DNA of 64,000 nucleotides from NCBI GenBank assembly GCA_027924645.1, contig BSBN01000781.1:1736001-1800000 (forward strand). Direction: 5' to 3'. The stretch comes from Cunninghamia lanceolata. Lineage: Eukaryota; Streptophyta; Pinopsida; Cupressales; Cupressaceae. Positions 44,455 through 56,010 of this stretch are shown here, in pieces. Below the pieces are notes generated by a model. It did no database searches and was not told the DNA's origin. It saw nothing but the letters and a program-made list of their open reading frames with translations. The translations under genes were made by a program, and so were the position numbers. The stretch's first letter is position 1. Every line of letters starts with the position of its first letter.

Positions 44455-47400
44455 ATGTCAGATCCTTCCCCAAGCAAAGAAAAATCTATGAAGTACAAAT
44501 ATCAGGAAGTTTTTCTGGTGACCTCAGTGACCTCAACCATTGATGAGATAAAGGATATTGAGATTGGGCGTGTTGATATGTCTGAATTTGTGGAAAGGAC
44601 CTAGCAGCAACCTTTGAGTAATGGCATGAAGTGTATAGTGGAGAGTAACATTCAAATGGTAGCTACATTTCCTATGGCTGCACACAATCCTGAGTTTGTT
44701 CTCCAGGTTGTAGCACACTATAATAGGGATGACTGAAGTGTCATGTATTCTAATGGAAATGTGTTTATGAGGCTAGATGCAAAATTTTTTGACAAAGCTT
44801 TCTTGTGTCCTCATACTGAAACATATGTAGATATCACTTTTGACTATGCACAAGAAGAATATGAAAAAGATCCAAATACTGCTAAAAAGGTGATTAACAG
44901 TAAGTGGTTAAAGAACTCAAGGCCAAATATTTCAAGATGGCATAAGAACTTTCCATGCAGTGACTTCATTGAAAAAGTAAGTGATTTGATCACTCTTCTC
45001 AGTAGGGTGAGAGGTTAACCTAATTCATCTACCTTTCATGAGTGGATGTATTTATACATCAAAATCATCATGAGGAAGAAACAACAAATCTTCTGGGGAC
45101 TACAGATTAGTAATGCAATTCATGATCAACTGACAAAGGTACAAAATTCCCTAATGTTCTACATGACATCATATCTCGTAAATGTTGTTGTTGTTACAAT
45201 GAGGAGTTTTCCTAGGTTGACATCAAAAGGAGATAGGAGGTTAATTCCAGTATACATTTATACTATCCTCAGATAACTCTTGATGGAGGAATTCATCATT
45301 TTAGAAGAGTTAATGATGCTTTCTTTGCTCCTTTCTTATGTATGTTTGATCTTGAATTAGAAAAGAAAATGGTTTCTGATAAAGCATGGTGTGTGGTAAA
45401 CAAATATGGTTGTTTATATCTACAGTTTCCTACATTCACCTATTTGAAAGTTGGTTGTTTCATGGGATATCCATACATGCTCCCAAGATACCATAGTGAC
45501 AAAATTGTGTTAATGGAGCTATAATAGTAGTTCATAGAAAACAAATGGAATCTAAAAAGATAGGTTTCAAGTTTCCCCTCACAATTAGCAGGTATTCTAT
45601 CTCAACATCCCCAAAAGCTAAGGCTATAGAATTTGAGATGCAATGGGTCACCATGAAGACCTACAAGAGAAGACCTAATTTTGATCACCAGGGCGTGAAA
45701 GATAAAATCAAGAGAGCCCTAACCCATGAGCACAGATTTGAAGATGTGTGGGCAGATTATAGAACAGAGGAGGAGATAAGAAAGTTGGATTACTGCCGGT
45801 TGACCTTAAAGTAGATTGAAGAACTTGATTTAGTAGATATTCCTTAAGGCACATCCTAGATCTTGCTTATGTGAGGAACAATGTTGCAGACTCTCCTCTA
45901 CCGGCAATCCAGTGGTCAAAGAAAGAGGTAACTTCTATCAAAGAAAGGTTTGAACCAATTCTAGCTAACACAAATGTATGGTTAGAGGAAAAGGGGATTC
46001 ATTTGAAACACTTTGTAACTGGATCAAAAGAGGAGTTTCAAGATCCTACATGTAAGAAATCTAAGATAAGGACGAAGAACAAGAGTGATGTGTCTAGTCC
46101 CAGTAAGTCTGCCAAGCCAAGATCAAGTTTGTTTCAAAAGGCAGAAAAGCTAAAACCACTGCAGAAGGGCCATCTATTGAAGGGCAAGATGAATTTGTTC
46201 AAGATGAAAGGCAAGAAGAGGAAGGACAACACGATGAATAAAAAAGGTCTCCTCATGAGAACATTTTAGAGGAACCACATGTTTCTTCTTCTACTGTCAA
46301 TCCTACTATCACAGACATTTCTATTGACACCATTCATATTCCTTCCACTGGGTCAATTCAATCCATTCATTCATTCCCATCCTCTAGGTCAATTTTTGAT
46401 AGTCCTAAATAGGGTTTGGAAACTTTTTTTGGTTCTTCCCCATCTTTGCCAAGATTATCATCACCTTCTTTTGACATACATTCTCAATCATACTTAGAGA
46501 AACTTATGACTGAGTCTTTGCAAGTTTCAAGTGTGAATATTCCTAGTGTTGTTTTGACTAATACTTCACCCATTGTGACAACTCTTGTGAGTGCAACCCC
46601 TTCTACTCAAACCATGGCTACAGGTCCAGAAAGAAGTTCATCTACACTTCCCCCTTGGCTCTCATCTCAGACACCTAAGAGGAAGAAGCCAGTCATCTCT
46701 CCAAATGATTTTGATTTTGAGAAGTTGACACCTGTGAAGGTAAAAACTAAGAAAAAGCCAAAGACTCTTTCCAGGTTGTCTGATAAAGAAGGTTATAGGT
46801 ATGCAGAAGTTGCTCAGCCCCCTCCTGATAAAACTATAGAAGAAGTGGATATCTCTTATTATTCCATCACAAGAGTTGAGTTAGGGAAGATAACTCATGA
46901 AAGTGCTAATGTAGATGCTTAATCTACATTGAATTCTCTCATTCAGAAATTTGATGAAGTAAAAAAGGTGAAGGATCAATATAAAGCCAAGGCAGAACAG
47001 TTAACTTATGTACTCCAGAAGATCACTCTATCTTTAAAGACAATTAATCATGTGGCCATAACCATTGAGGATCCAGTTATTCAAGAGGTGGAAAAAGTTC
47101 ATACAAGGGGTAGGTTAGTCAGTGAGTTCCTAGATCGAATGATTGCACAAGGATCACAACTGTTGAGAACCTCTGTGGAGAGAATGGAAAAAATGGAAAG
47201 CATAAGATCAGAATTAGACAAAGTTGTTGATACTTTCTCTCAAGAACAACAAGATATAGAAAATAGTTTGTCAGCTTGGACCAAAATGAAGAAGCTCAAA
47301 TTGGGCACATTGGTGGAAATTGGGATCATTCCTAATAGAGAAATGTTTGTAGAGGTCAAAGAAACCATGATTCACAAAGTGAGCATTATCAAGGAATTGA

Positions 47401-47795
47401 TCAAAGACTTGAAAAGTTCTCGAGAAGTCAATGACGACAATGATTTGAATCTTGTCAACAATATTGAAGAATTTCCTTGTAAGTTACTTGATGACAACCA
47501 AAAGATTCTTTCCTCAGATGCAGTGATCGAGGAATTCAACAACATGATCCAAAAGGAGTTTGAAGATCAAGCCTTTTCATTAGTTTCAATGGAAAAGTTG
47601 TTGGATATTTAGTTAAATTTGGACAACCTCAAAGTGTTTTTGGGAAGGCACAAGAAAGCTTGTAACATTGTTAATGATTCAATCACACTAGCCCTTGCTA
47701 TCTCCAAACATACTTCAAGACCGGATAATGATGAAGTACAAGCAATCATGAAGATGTTTGAAGATTTTATGGAGAAGGACGGTGGAGAAAGCTAA
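44455..47795 (+). pseudogene. Ty3-D extra ORF, large decayed coiled-coil protein
   Basis: Begins MSDPSPSKEKSM (compare MSEPQ of Ty3-E) and ends FMEDF-like MFEDFMEKDGGES at 47795. A globular N-terminal part: NGNVFMRLDAKFFDKAFLCP, WLKNSRPNISRWHKNFPCSDFI, FYMTSYLVNVV, then CMFDLELEKKMVSDKAWCVVN. A Ser/Thr/Lys-rich middle (46080-46800) includes TPKRKKPVISP. A long helical tail (46929-47612) has EVKKVKDQYKAKAEQLTYVLQ. The layout matches the extra ORF of Ty3-E/J and H, but I see no clear residue-level match. More than ten stops and frame changes. Function unknown. Confidence 0.65.
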
Positions 47796-48931
47796 ATGTG
47801 CCTTGGTTTTAATTTTTAGTATTTTCATGCTTTATGTAATTTGTTTCAGACATATTTACATGTCATTTTCAAAAATGTAATTACATGTAAAAACAGAGAA
47901 TTCCTAAATCAATGTGGACTCTTTTGTTGAATAAGTCAAATTTAGGTTTACTTTTCCTAGATTAGCTCTCAACTCTCCTCTATATATATGAGGGAGTTCT
48001 TTTGTACAAATACCTTTCAATATTTTGAAGCAAAACACTGCCCATTTTGACAAGCATACTTGAATCTTTGTGTTTAATGTGCATATCAAGAATTGATCAA
48101 TAAAAGAAGTAGATTTTCTCCAACCTTTGTTTTGGAGCATGTTTGTTGTATGTAAGAGTGTTCTTATGTCTCTCTTGTCATATTATCTTTAATTTGGTTT
48201 ATGAGTGACATTATTTCATTATTGAAGGGAAAAATCAGATTTGATATTGATAAACTTTGTGTTATCATATTGCATTTGGAGCTATATGTATTATGTATGA
48301 ATTTGGTTGAGAACTTGTAGGCTGTGCTGCAATTGTTAGCTATATTCTTGTGGATCTGCAGTGTTGTTTGTTGATAGACTTTGAGATACAACTTGCTGCA
48401 CTTGTTACTTTTGGAATCATACTTTAAGGAATAACTTGGAGTCTTTGAGCTGGAAGTTATTGTCGTTGTCTGTGCAATCTTATTGTGATATGCATTGAGA
48501 GACTTTGGGCTACAACACATTATTTTTGTTATCTTTGGAACTATTGTAGAAAGTGGTAAAAGACTTTGTGCTTTTGTGGATTTTCTAGTTACTGTCATTT
48601 GGTGGTATCATTCATGTTATTCCTACGTCTAACAAAAATTGGGTATCAACTATTATTGCTCCAACTGGTGTTATTTAGTTTATTACTTGCTATAATCATC
48701 AAGGTCATTATTGTAATTTGTTTCCCTTATTCTGAAAGAAGAGAATATGCTAATGGAGACACCCCTATGGATAGATGTAGTGTACATAATCATAGTTTAA
48801 TTACTAGTTGATTTAGTTAGCAATAAGAAGGGAGCCTCCCCTTTCTAAGATGAGAGATTTAATCTCATTGTACTATGGTTGATATAACCATTTTATTCTC
48901 AGTTAGCTAATAACAAAATATTCACCCAACA
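47796..48931 (+). repeat. Ty3-D 3' LTR part: promoter, R and U5
   Basis: The TATA box CTCTATATATATGAGG lies at about 47979-47994, an AATAAA at about 48101, and then T-rich sequence. The likely end is TTCACCCAACA at 48931. The U3 start is not located. By comparison with element H the extra ORF and its array might lie within the same LTR. Confidence 0.4.
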
Positions 48932-50748
48932 AGTTCCTCTAAAAAAAAGTTGATAGAAAAAATTTGACTTTTAGCACACATGGTTGTTTCTTGAAATTTT
49001 TAAAGATTTTATGATTTTTTTAAATTTTTTGGATTTTATAATTTTTTTGTATATAGTAAAAATGACAAATTTCAACATGAAAGAAAGGTAGATTTAACAT
49101 TGAAAACAATAAATTAAACAATCCTAAAACTCCTTGATTTCCCTCCTAGCATCATTTATGTTGATGTGCCTTTTGACATGCCAACTTGTCCACGAGCTAT
49201 GAAGCCTATGGCATGGAATGACAAGTTCCCCTACTTGAAAGGTGGCTAGCCTCAAAGAGTCTTCATGAAATGAATTGTGAGTTTTTCCAAAATCCCTCAG
49301 TTGAAGAGTGCGCTGGTTGTTCCGTTCAAGGGGCTCCATGGAGAAATTAGGAAAATTTTGTTCAATTGAAACATGTGTTCATGTAGTGATATTTAACCAT
49401 TATTAGCCACAAACAATATTTTTTTTACAAACTAAATTAATAATTTTCTAATTGTAATTGTTTGACTTCCTGTAAATGATTTCAATGTTAAACTAGCTTG
49501 GTAAATGATTAAAAACATCCTACCCTTTAAATCAAATTTTTAAAGCATGAAATTTGAAAAGTTATGCATAAAAACTTGGTCCTTTTATGAGAAATCAAAT
49601 TTCAATTTTTAGGACAGCGAAGGATGCAATTAAAATATGCAACATTCTACCAAAAATAAGTCAATAAAATGACACAAATTTCTACCTATTGGAATTCATC
49701 CTTAAAAATCTAATCTACTATCGCTTAAAAAAATGAAAAAAGGAAAGGAGAAAAGAGAAAGGAAAGAAAACAAAATAAAACCCACCGACTTTCATTCCTC
49801 CTTCATGCCATTCTAGAAATGGACAACTTTGACTTGAAACCAATCTTTGTTGGCCCCATTAGATTTGCAATCCCAACAAGAGTCAATGTGATTGTTGAAG
49901 GACAAACTTTGTGCATGGATGATAACAATTTGTAGCGTGCACCATTGTGTTCAACGACCACATAAAATACCCAACCATCAGTAGGGTATTAGTGATTTGA
50001 ATCATGTGTCTAAGTCATCTACATTAAGTGAACTAAATGTGGAAGATTAATGGAAAAAAGATAGATTTGCTGCTTGGAAAACACCATTGAAGGAACAAAA
50101 GACAAGAAAAGGAGAAAAAAATAAAAAAAAATGATTGCACAACAGTTCCAAATGCCAATCAGTTTTCCAAAATGCCCTTACAAATGAGTTGCACACAAGT
50201 ATAAATTTTGGCACATTTGGATGGGAAGACAAAGAGTCGGTCCGTCCAAAATTACAAAATGACAAATTAACTTGGAATGTGAAGGGTTGCTTTGACTCAT
50301 CCTTTCACATTTTATTTTTTCATTACATATCATCTAAAAGTTGACACATAGATGTATGTCATAGAACTTATGCATAATCTCCACCATCCTTCATTCGCCA
50401 GGGGTCCTCCTTCCAATGCTACTTGCATTTGATTCCCTTTTGCATTTTACATTTCTTTTATGCTCATATCCTGCATTCAAAAATAACAAAACATCAAATT
50501 CATTTAAAAATAATAATAATTAATTTTAATTTTTCATATAATATTTGCAAGATATGCATGATTTCTAAACTTAAAATGCCTAAATTTTCAATTTCCATAT
50601 GTCAAAGCCTTCAAAAATGGTATTTTACTAAAAACCATAAATGCAAACTGAACTCTGCATCCAATTTGTAGTTTGCAATAGTGTTGCAACTGTAAAATGA
50701 ATATGTATTGTGAATTGCAACTAGAGTTCAAACTCTATTTGTAGTTTG
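48932..50748. other. AT-rich sequence without recognised genes
   Basis: No ORF resembles a protein. There are A-rich and GA-rich tracts (about 49735-49785 and 50100-50130). It is probably older, unrecognisable repeat or intergenic DNA lying between Ty3-D and Copia-I. The last bases before 50749 (GTTTG) would be the Copia-I target duplication, but its partner is beyond the window. Confidence 0.5.
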
Positions 50749-51912
50749 TGTAAGGAAAGCACAGGTGCAAAATATAGCTTCCCTAATGTCAATTCAAAAG
50801 GGGATAATGCAGACAGGAAATGTTTAATTCAAATACACAGATGAGCACACCAGAAAATATAGAATAAACATGTAAGATAATAGAGAACAACACCAGATGT
50901 ACGTGGGAAAACCCTTACGGGTAAAAAACCCACCACCACAAGAGAGACAATCTTTATTTAGAGTAAACTTAAAATGATTACAATAAAGATCTCAGCCTTC
51001 TTGCTCAAGAATCGATTCTCAAATCATACAAAATAGTTCACTTTCACTGTACATCTACAAAAATGAACAATATGATCGAATCTCTTCATCAACTTCAACG
51101 ACATCACCAGATCTTTATATATTCACAGTCTTCAAGAGCAAAACTGTTTTTAACTTCTGTCCTAACTATTCGATTCAACTGACCTAGCATCGCTACCTTC
51201 CAACCATCGCAACTATTCACATTCATGTGAGATCTTTAGTCCCACATTCACCAGTTCATGTTAGACATCCAGGTTTAAATACTCGAACACACTGTATGAC
51301 TATCGTCGGCAATTTTGTTGCTGACGATGCTAGTCTAAACTTCATCGGAATAGCACAAACCATCGGAGCTCACTCCATGATTTACACTGATGGTTCCTTG
51401 TCCCACTGACACCAATGCTTCACCAACCCTTCATCGGAGTGACATTTTAACATCGGAAGGACTTCCAAACCTTAGACCGACAATGCTTCTCATGCCAACT
51501 TCAACAATCCTTCATCAGAGTGATAGTGAACATCGGAGGGACTTCTCAAAGCTGGGCTGATAGTAGTTCTCCCACTGATACATTGATCTCCGATGCCAAC
51601 TCCCATCAAAGTAACTCAAAACTATTAGAGCGACTACCCAAAGTTGGGCTGATAGTAGTTCTCCCGTCGATACATTGATCTCTGATGCCAACTCTCATCA
51701 GAGTAACTCAAAACTATCAGAGAGACTACCATGGGCTCAGCCGACGGCCAACCTTATGTCGATAGACATATCATATCATTATGATACACATCTATCGGAG
51801 AAGCTAGAGCATGTCAACCCGATAGAGCATGTCAGCCCGATGGCTATGAACAAAACTAATGAAACAAATGAATGAGATTCCAAGCAGTAATATGAGACAT
51901 TAGATCTCTTCA
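50749..51912 (-). repeat. Copia-I 3' LTR
   Basis: Plus-strand start TGTAAGGAAAGC matches 56011. The right edge is placed at CTCTTCA (51912), next to the PPT; 51899 (GAGACA) is an alternative. Minus strand: U3 with a GCCGAT/ATCGG array (about 51850-51290), TATA box AATATATAAAGATC (about 51122-51109) and AATAAAG at about 50955. Confidence 0.88.
51290..51850 (-). repeat. ATCGG/CCGATA array in Copia-I U3
   Basis: Repeated CATCGGAG, CCGATACATTGATCTCCGAT and AGTAGTTCTCCC units, including two tandem copies of a unit of about 110 bp (around 51540-51630 and 51650-51730). The same array is in the 5' LTR at 56560-57075. Confidence 0.8.
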
Positions 51913-51932
51913 ATCTCCTACTTGTCGAATAG
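51913..51932 (-). promoter_or_regulatory. Polypurine tract of Copia-I
   Basis: Minus strand CGACAAGTAGGAGAT next to the 3' LTR; matches the Copia-F tract. Confidence 0.7.
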
Positions 51933-51961
51933 ATTACTGCTACCTCTTAATCCTCATTCAA

Positions 51962-52788
51962 TTACTGAGAATTATGGGTCTGAAGACCCATTTCATCTGA
52001 ACACCATTTGAACTTGGTCATGCTCATTGGTTTAGTCAAGGCATCTGCAACATTTACCAAAGTATCAACCTTTTCCAACTTTACCTTTTTATCTTCCACC
52101 ATATCATGAACAAAGTGATATTGGACATCAATATGTTTTGTCCTAGCATGAAAAGTAGGATTTTTCGCCAAACAGATAGCACTTTGACTGTCACAATGAA
52201 TTTGTATCTGCCCTGCATCAAAACCGACATCAGAACACAACCTCTTCAACCAAACAGCTTCTTGGCATGCATGAGTAGCTGCCATGTACTCTACCTCTAT
52301 TGTGGACAAAGTGACTACAGCATGCCGCTTGCTCATCCAACTAATAGCACCACCATTTAACGTGAATACATATCCACTGGTAGATCTTCTACTGTCAATG
52401 TCCCCTGCCCAATCAGAATCAACATATCCCTGAATGCTGATAGATTTCTGAGATCTAACTGAGTTTCCATGATAGCAAATAGCATAATCAGAAGTTCCCT
52501 TCAGATATCTCATGACTCTCTTCACAGCATCCCAATGTGATTTGCCTAGATTTGCCATAAATCGGCTCAAAACTCCCACTGCCTGGGCAATGTCTGGTCT
52601 GGTATAGACCATTGCGTACATTAAACTGCCAACAACACTTGCATAAGGCACTTTTTTCATGTCATCAATTTCATTCGAAGATTCTGGACAATCTTCAACA
52701 AATAGTTTCATTCCCTGCAAAACTAGAACAACTAACTGTTTGCAATTAGACATATTAAATTTATTAAGAACATTGGTAATATACTTGC
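51962..52788 (-). pseudogene. Copia-I RNase H and end of RT
   Basis: Minus strand, separated from RT by one TAG (52788-52790 region, at an expected Gln). It shows PESSNEIDDMKKVPYASVVGSLMYAMVYTRPDIAQ and then RNase [22 protein letters not shown] (Asp), STIEVEYMAATHACQEAVW (Glu), [14 protein letters not shown] (Asp), [19 protein letters not shown], ending DEMGLQTHNSQ. Apart from the stop it is open for 263 codons. Confidence 0.93.
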
Positions 52789-52789
52789 T

Positions 52790-53704
52790 CTAGCTGAGCC
52801 AAAGCTTTCTCTTATATTTATCCCTTTTGATTTCCATTCCCAGAATGTACTTCACTACCCCTAAATTCTTCATTTCAAATTTCAAAGACAACTGAGATTT
52901 TAAATCTGAGATCATCCCCTTACCTTTGCCAATGAATAACATGTCATCCACATATAGTGCAATTATAAGAATCTGATCACCGTCAGTTTTATAATAGACA
53001 CAATGATCAGATTTAGATCTCACATATCCCAAAGATAAAACATACGTATCAAATTTTTGATACCACATTCTGGGAGATTGCTTCAAACCATAAAGAGACT
53101 TTTTAAGTTTACATACTAGATGTTCTTTACCTTTTACCACAAAATGCTCTCGCTGGGACATATAAATTTCTTCTTCAAGGTCCCCATGAAGAAAAGCTGT
53201 CATCACATCCATCTGCTCAATTTCAAATTCATATGCTACTGCAAGTGACAACAAAAATCTAATGGATGTCAGCTTAACTACAGGAGAAAAGATTTCTCCA
53301 TAATCTATACCTTCCTTTTGAGAATACCCGTTAGCAACCAGTCTTTCCTTGTACTTTTCAATACTACCATCTGGACCATATTTCCTTTTAAATACCCACT
53401 TACAGCCCATAGGTTTTCTACCTTCAGGCAAGGGCACCAGATCCCAGGTTCCATTTTTCTCCAACGATGACATTTCGCTATCCATGGCTTCCAACCAAGA
53501 ATTTGAATCAGGTAAACTAATAGCTTCTTTCACAATCCTAGGTTCATCAATATCAGTAAGCAAAGCATAGGCACAACTTGAATCAAGTACTAAAAATTGA
53601 TACCTATCTAGTTGTCTTCTTTCACGTGTAGACCTCTTCAATGGCTGAGGTGTAGGTTCAGGTTCTTGCTCTGGATCTGAATCTTCAGATCTACTCAAAC
53701 TCAC
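52790..53704 (-). CDS. Copia-I reverse transcriptase frame
   Basis: An open frame of 304 codons on the minus strand. An acidic linker is followed by WDLVPLPEGRKPMGCKWVFKRK, VANGYSQKEGIDYGEIFSPVVK, EQMDVMTAFLHGDLEEEIYM and LYVDDMLFIG (YVDD active site). It converts element RNA into DNA as part of a polyprotein. The frame is not independent: gag, protease and integrase upstream and RNase H downstream are split off by stops. Confidence 0.92.
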   Translation of the reverse strand: MSLSRSEDSDPEQEPEPTPQPLKRSTRERRQLDRYQFLVLDSSCAYALLTDIDEPRIVKEAISLPDSNSWLEAMDSEMSSLEKNGTWDLVPLPEGRKPMGCKWVFKRKYGPDGSIEKYKERLVANGYSQKEGIDYGEIFSPVVKLTSIRFLLSLAVAYEFEIEQMDVMTAFLHGDLEEEIYMSQREHFVVKGKEHLVCKLKKSLYGLKQSPRMWYQKFDTYVLSLGYVRSKSDHCVYYKTDGDQILIIALYVDDMLFIGKGKGMISDLKSQLSLKFEMKNLGVVKYILGMEIKRDKYKRKLWLS

Positions 53705-53841
53705 TTCTGAATCATCTACACTTGGTGCTTGTTGTTCCTCTTTTACAGGGGTCAGAGGAATATTAACAACACTCTTTTCTTTCTTCTCTTATGTCTTCTC
53801 TAGCTGAGGATCAATAACCAAAGGTTTCAGCTCTCTAAAAA

Positions 53842-54552
53842 TTACATTCCTACTATAAATTCCTTTTCAGTTTCAGGATTCCAAATCTTGTACCCTTTAA
53901 CACTGACTCCATAGCCAATAAAGATACATTTGACTGCCTTGTAATCCAGCTTAGATCTTTTTACCTCAGGAATATGAGCATATGCCTCACAGCCAAAGAC
54001 ATGAAGATGTCTTAGAGAGGGCTTCTTTCTAGACCATGCTTCCATAGGTGTCATATCAACCAATGCCGAAGTAGGAGAACGATTCAGCAAGTAACAAGTC
54101 GTAGCAACTGCCTCAGCCCAGAACCTTTGTTCAAGACCAACATAACTCAACATGCTTCTTGCTTTCTCCATCAATGATCGATTCAACCTTTCAACAACTC
54201 CATTTTGTTGTGGAGTATAAGGTGTAGTCTTATGCCTTTTTATTCCATGATCAGTACAATATTTATCAAAATTTGCATTGCAATATTCACCACCGTTATC
54301 CATTCTCAAACATTTTATTTTTCTACTAGTCTAATTTTCCACAAGATTTTTAAAATCTTTAAACCGACTAAACACTTCTGATTTATTTTTCAAAAAATAT
54401 ATAAATGTGCTCCTTAAATAATCATCAATAAACGATACGTAATATCTTGATTTAGATAGAGAAGGAACATCAACTGGACCAAAAACATCAGAATGTACAT
54501 AGTCCAGAACACCAGAAGATTTATGAGAACTAGAGTAAAAAGAAACACGGTT
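53842..54552 (-). pseudogene. Copia-I integrase core
   Basis: Minus strand: YVHSDVFGPVDVPSLSKSRYY (first Asp), RMDNGGEYC (second Asp), NGVVERLNRSLMEKARSML (Glu), then HLHVFGCEAYAHIP and GYKIWNPETE. A TAG at 54331-54333 interrupts VEN*TSRK, at the same codon as in Copia-F. Confidence 0.92.
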
Positions 54553-55206
54553 CTATTTTCCATATATGCAATGTTCGCAGAAATTGAACTCCAGATTACA
54601 ATCAATCAGCCCATCTACCAAGTTTTTATTTTTCAAGGTTTTTAAACCTTTTTCACCTATGTGACCAAGTCTATGATGCCAAAGCATTGTTTTCTCTACA
54701 AGAAGTTTAACGTCCATAGAGTTTGCATCATGTGTTACAATAGTAGCTTTTTTAGACTTTATAGAGACATTATTATAGCATATTGGTTTAGCATCTAACC
54801 TATACAAAGTTCCAATGCATTCACCCTTTGCCAGTACAATAGAACCTCTACTCATCTTACAGCCACCATTCACAAAAGTAACTTGCACTCCAACATCATT
54901 AAGCTTACTAATAGAAAGTAAATTTTGAGCCAGACCTGGTATGTGTAGTACTCCATTCATTCTTTTTATTCTGCCATCTGGGAACTAGATTTTGACTCTT
55001 CCTCAGCCAACAATTTCCAGTGTAGAATCACTTGCCAGGAACACCTTCCCACCAGCATACAGTTCATACTTAGTGAACCATTCTTTATGAGATGTCATAT
55101 GAAAAGATGCTCCTGAATCCACCAGCCATACATCTTCAGATGTAGGCGTTACCAAGGCAGTAATGAAGGTATCAGCATCACTCTGAGAAGAATCGACGTT
55201 AGACAA
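54553..55206 (-). pseudogene. Copia-I protease and GAG-pre-integrase region
   Basis: Minus strand: EDVWLVDSGASFHMTSHKEWF with an intact DSG site (about 55118), GGKVFLASDSTLEIVG, then MNGVLHIPGLAQNLLSISKLNDVGVQ and the zinc finger WHHRLGHIGEKGL...FCEHCIYGK. Broken by about two stops. Confidence 0.92.
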
Positions 55207-55995
55207 GTTCTTCTTCTTCTTCTTTTTCTCCTCTTTGCAGTCTTTTCTGATGTGTCCTTTCTGCCCACAATTCTAGCATTTTACCTTGGACTTTTTGTCA
55301 GGAGATTTTGATCTCCCCTCTGATTTGGACTTAAACTTATTTGTCCTTCTTCTTGTCTCTTTCCTTTGATCTACCTCAAACGGACAGGGCCTCTTTGGCC
55401 ATCTCAGAAGATTTCCTCTGCATCTCTTCAGATAACAGCGAGGCAACAACTTCTTCAGTTTTAAATGTGGTTGTTGTACTTCCAATAGCCATCACAAGAT
55501 GATCCCATGAGTTAGATAAGGAACACAACAGAAGCATACAGCAGTCCTCCTCTTCTATTTTTACACCTACAGAAGTCAACTGTGTAACAATCATATTAAA
55601 TGTGTTCAGATGATCTACTACAGATGCTCCTTCATCCATCTTCAGAGAGTACAACTTCTTTCTGAGGAAAAGTTTATTCACCAAGGACTTACCCTAATAA
55701 ATATCTCCCAACTTCTTCCACAAATTGTTTGTAGTCTTCTCCTCATGGATGTTCAATAGAACAGAATCCGCTAAACTTAATCTTATCAGTTCTCTGGCTT
55801 TCCTATCTACCAGGTCCTAGTATTCTTGCTTCATGTCTGAAGGTTGAACCCCAGACACAGCAACCCAAAGATCTCTGTTGTATTTTTCCTTATGAACTTG
55901 CCATCTGATTTAATAAAATAGACCTCTACAGAACTCCCACTCACAGAACTGACACAAAAAACCCAACCTACCAACAAGGATAACACAACTGGCCA
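55207..55995 (-). pseudogene. Copia-I gag
   Basis: Minus strand: heavily mutated N-terminus, then MVNKLFLRKKLYSLKMDEGASVVDHLNTFNM and SNSWDHLVMAIGSTTTTFKTEEVVASLLSEEMQRKS. A basic tract follows and a zinc knuckle, KC*NCGQKGHIRKDC, in which a TAG occupies a knuckle residue. Confidence 0.88.
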
Positions 55996-55996
55996 G

Positions 55997-56008
55997 GCTC
56001 TGATACCA
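55997..56008 (-). promoter_or_regulatory. Copia-I primer binding site
   Basis: Minus strand TGGTATCAGAGC, the initiator-Met tRNA type, two bases from the LTR end. Confidence 0.93.
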
Positions 56009-56010
56009 AG

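Noticed and set aside
48932..50748. Host gene or exon between Ty3-D and Copia-I
   Set aside because: Only short frames without protein-like composition and no recognisable splice pattern.
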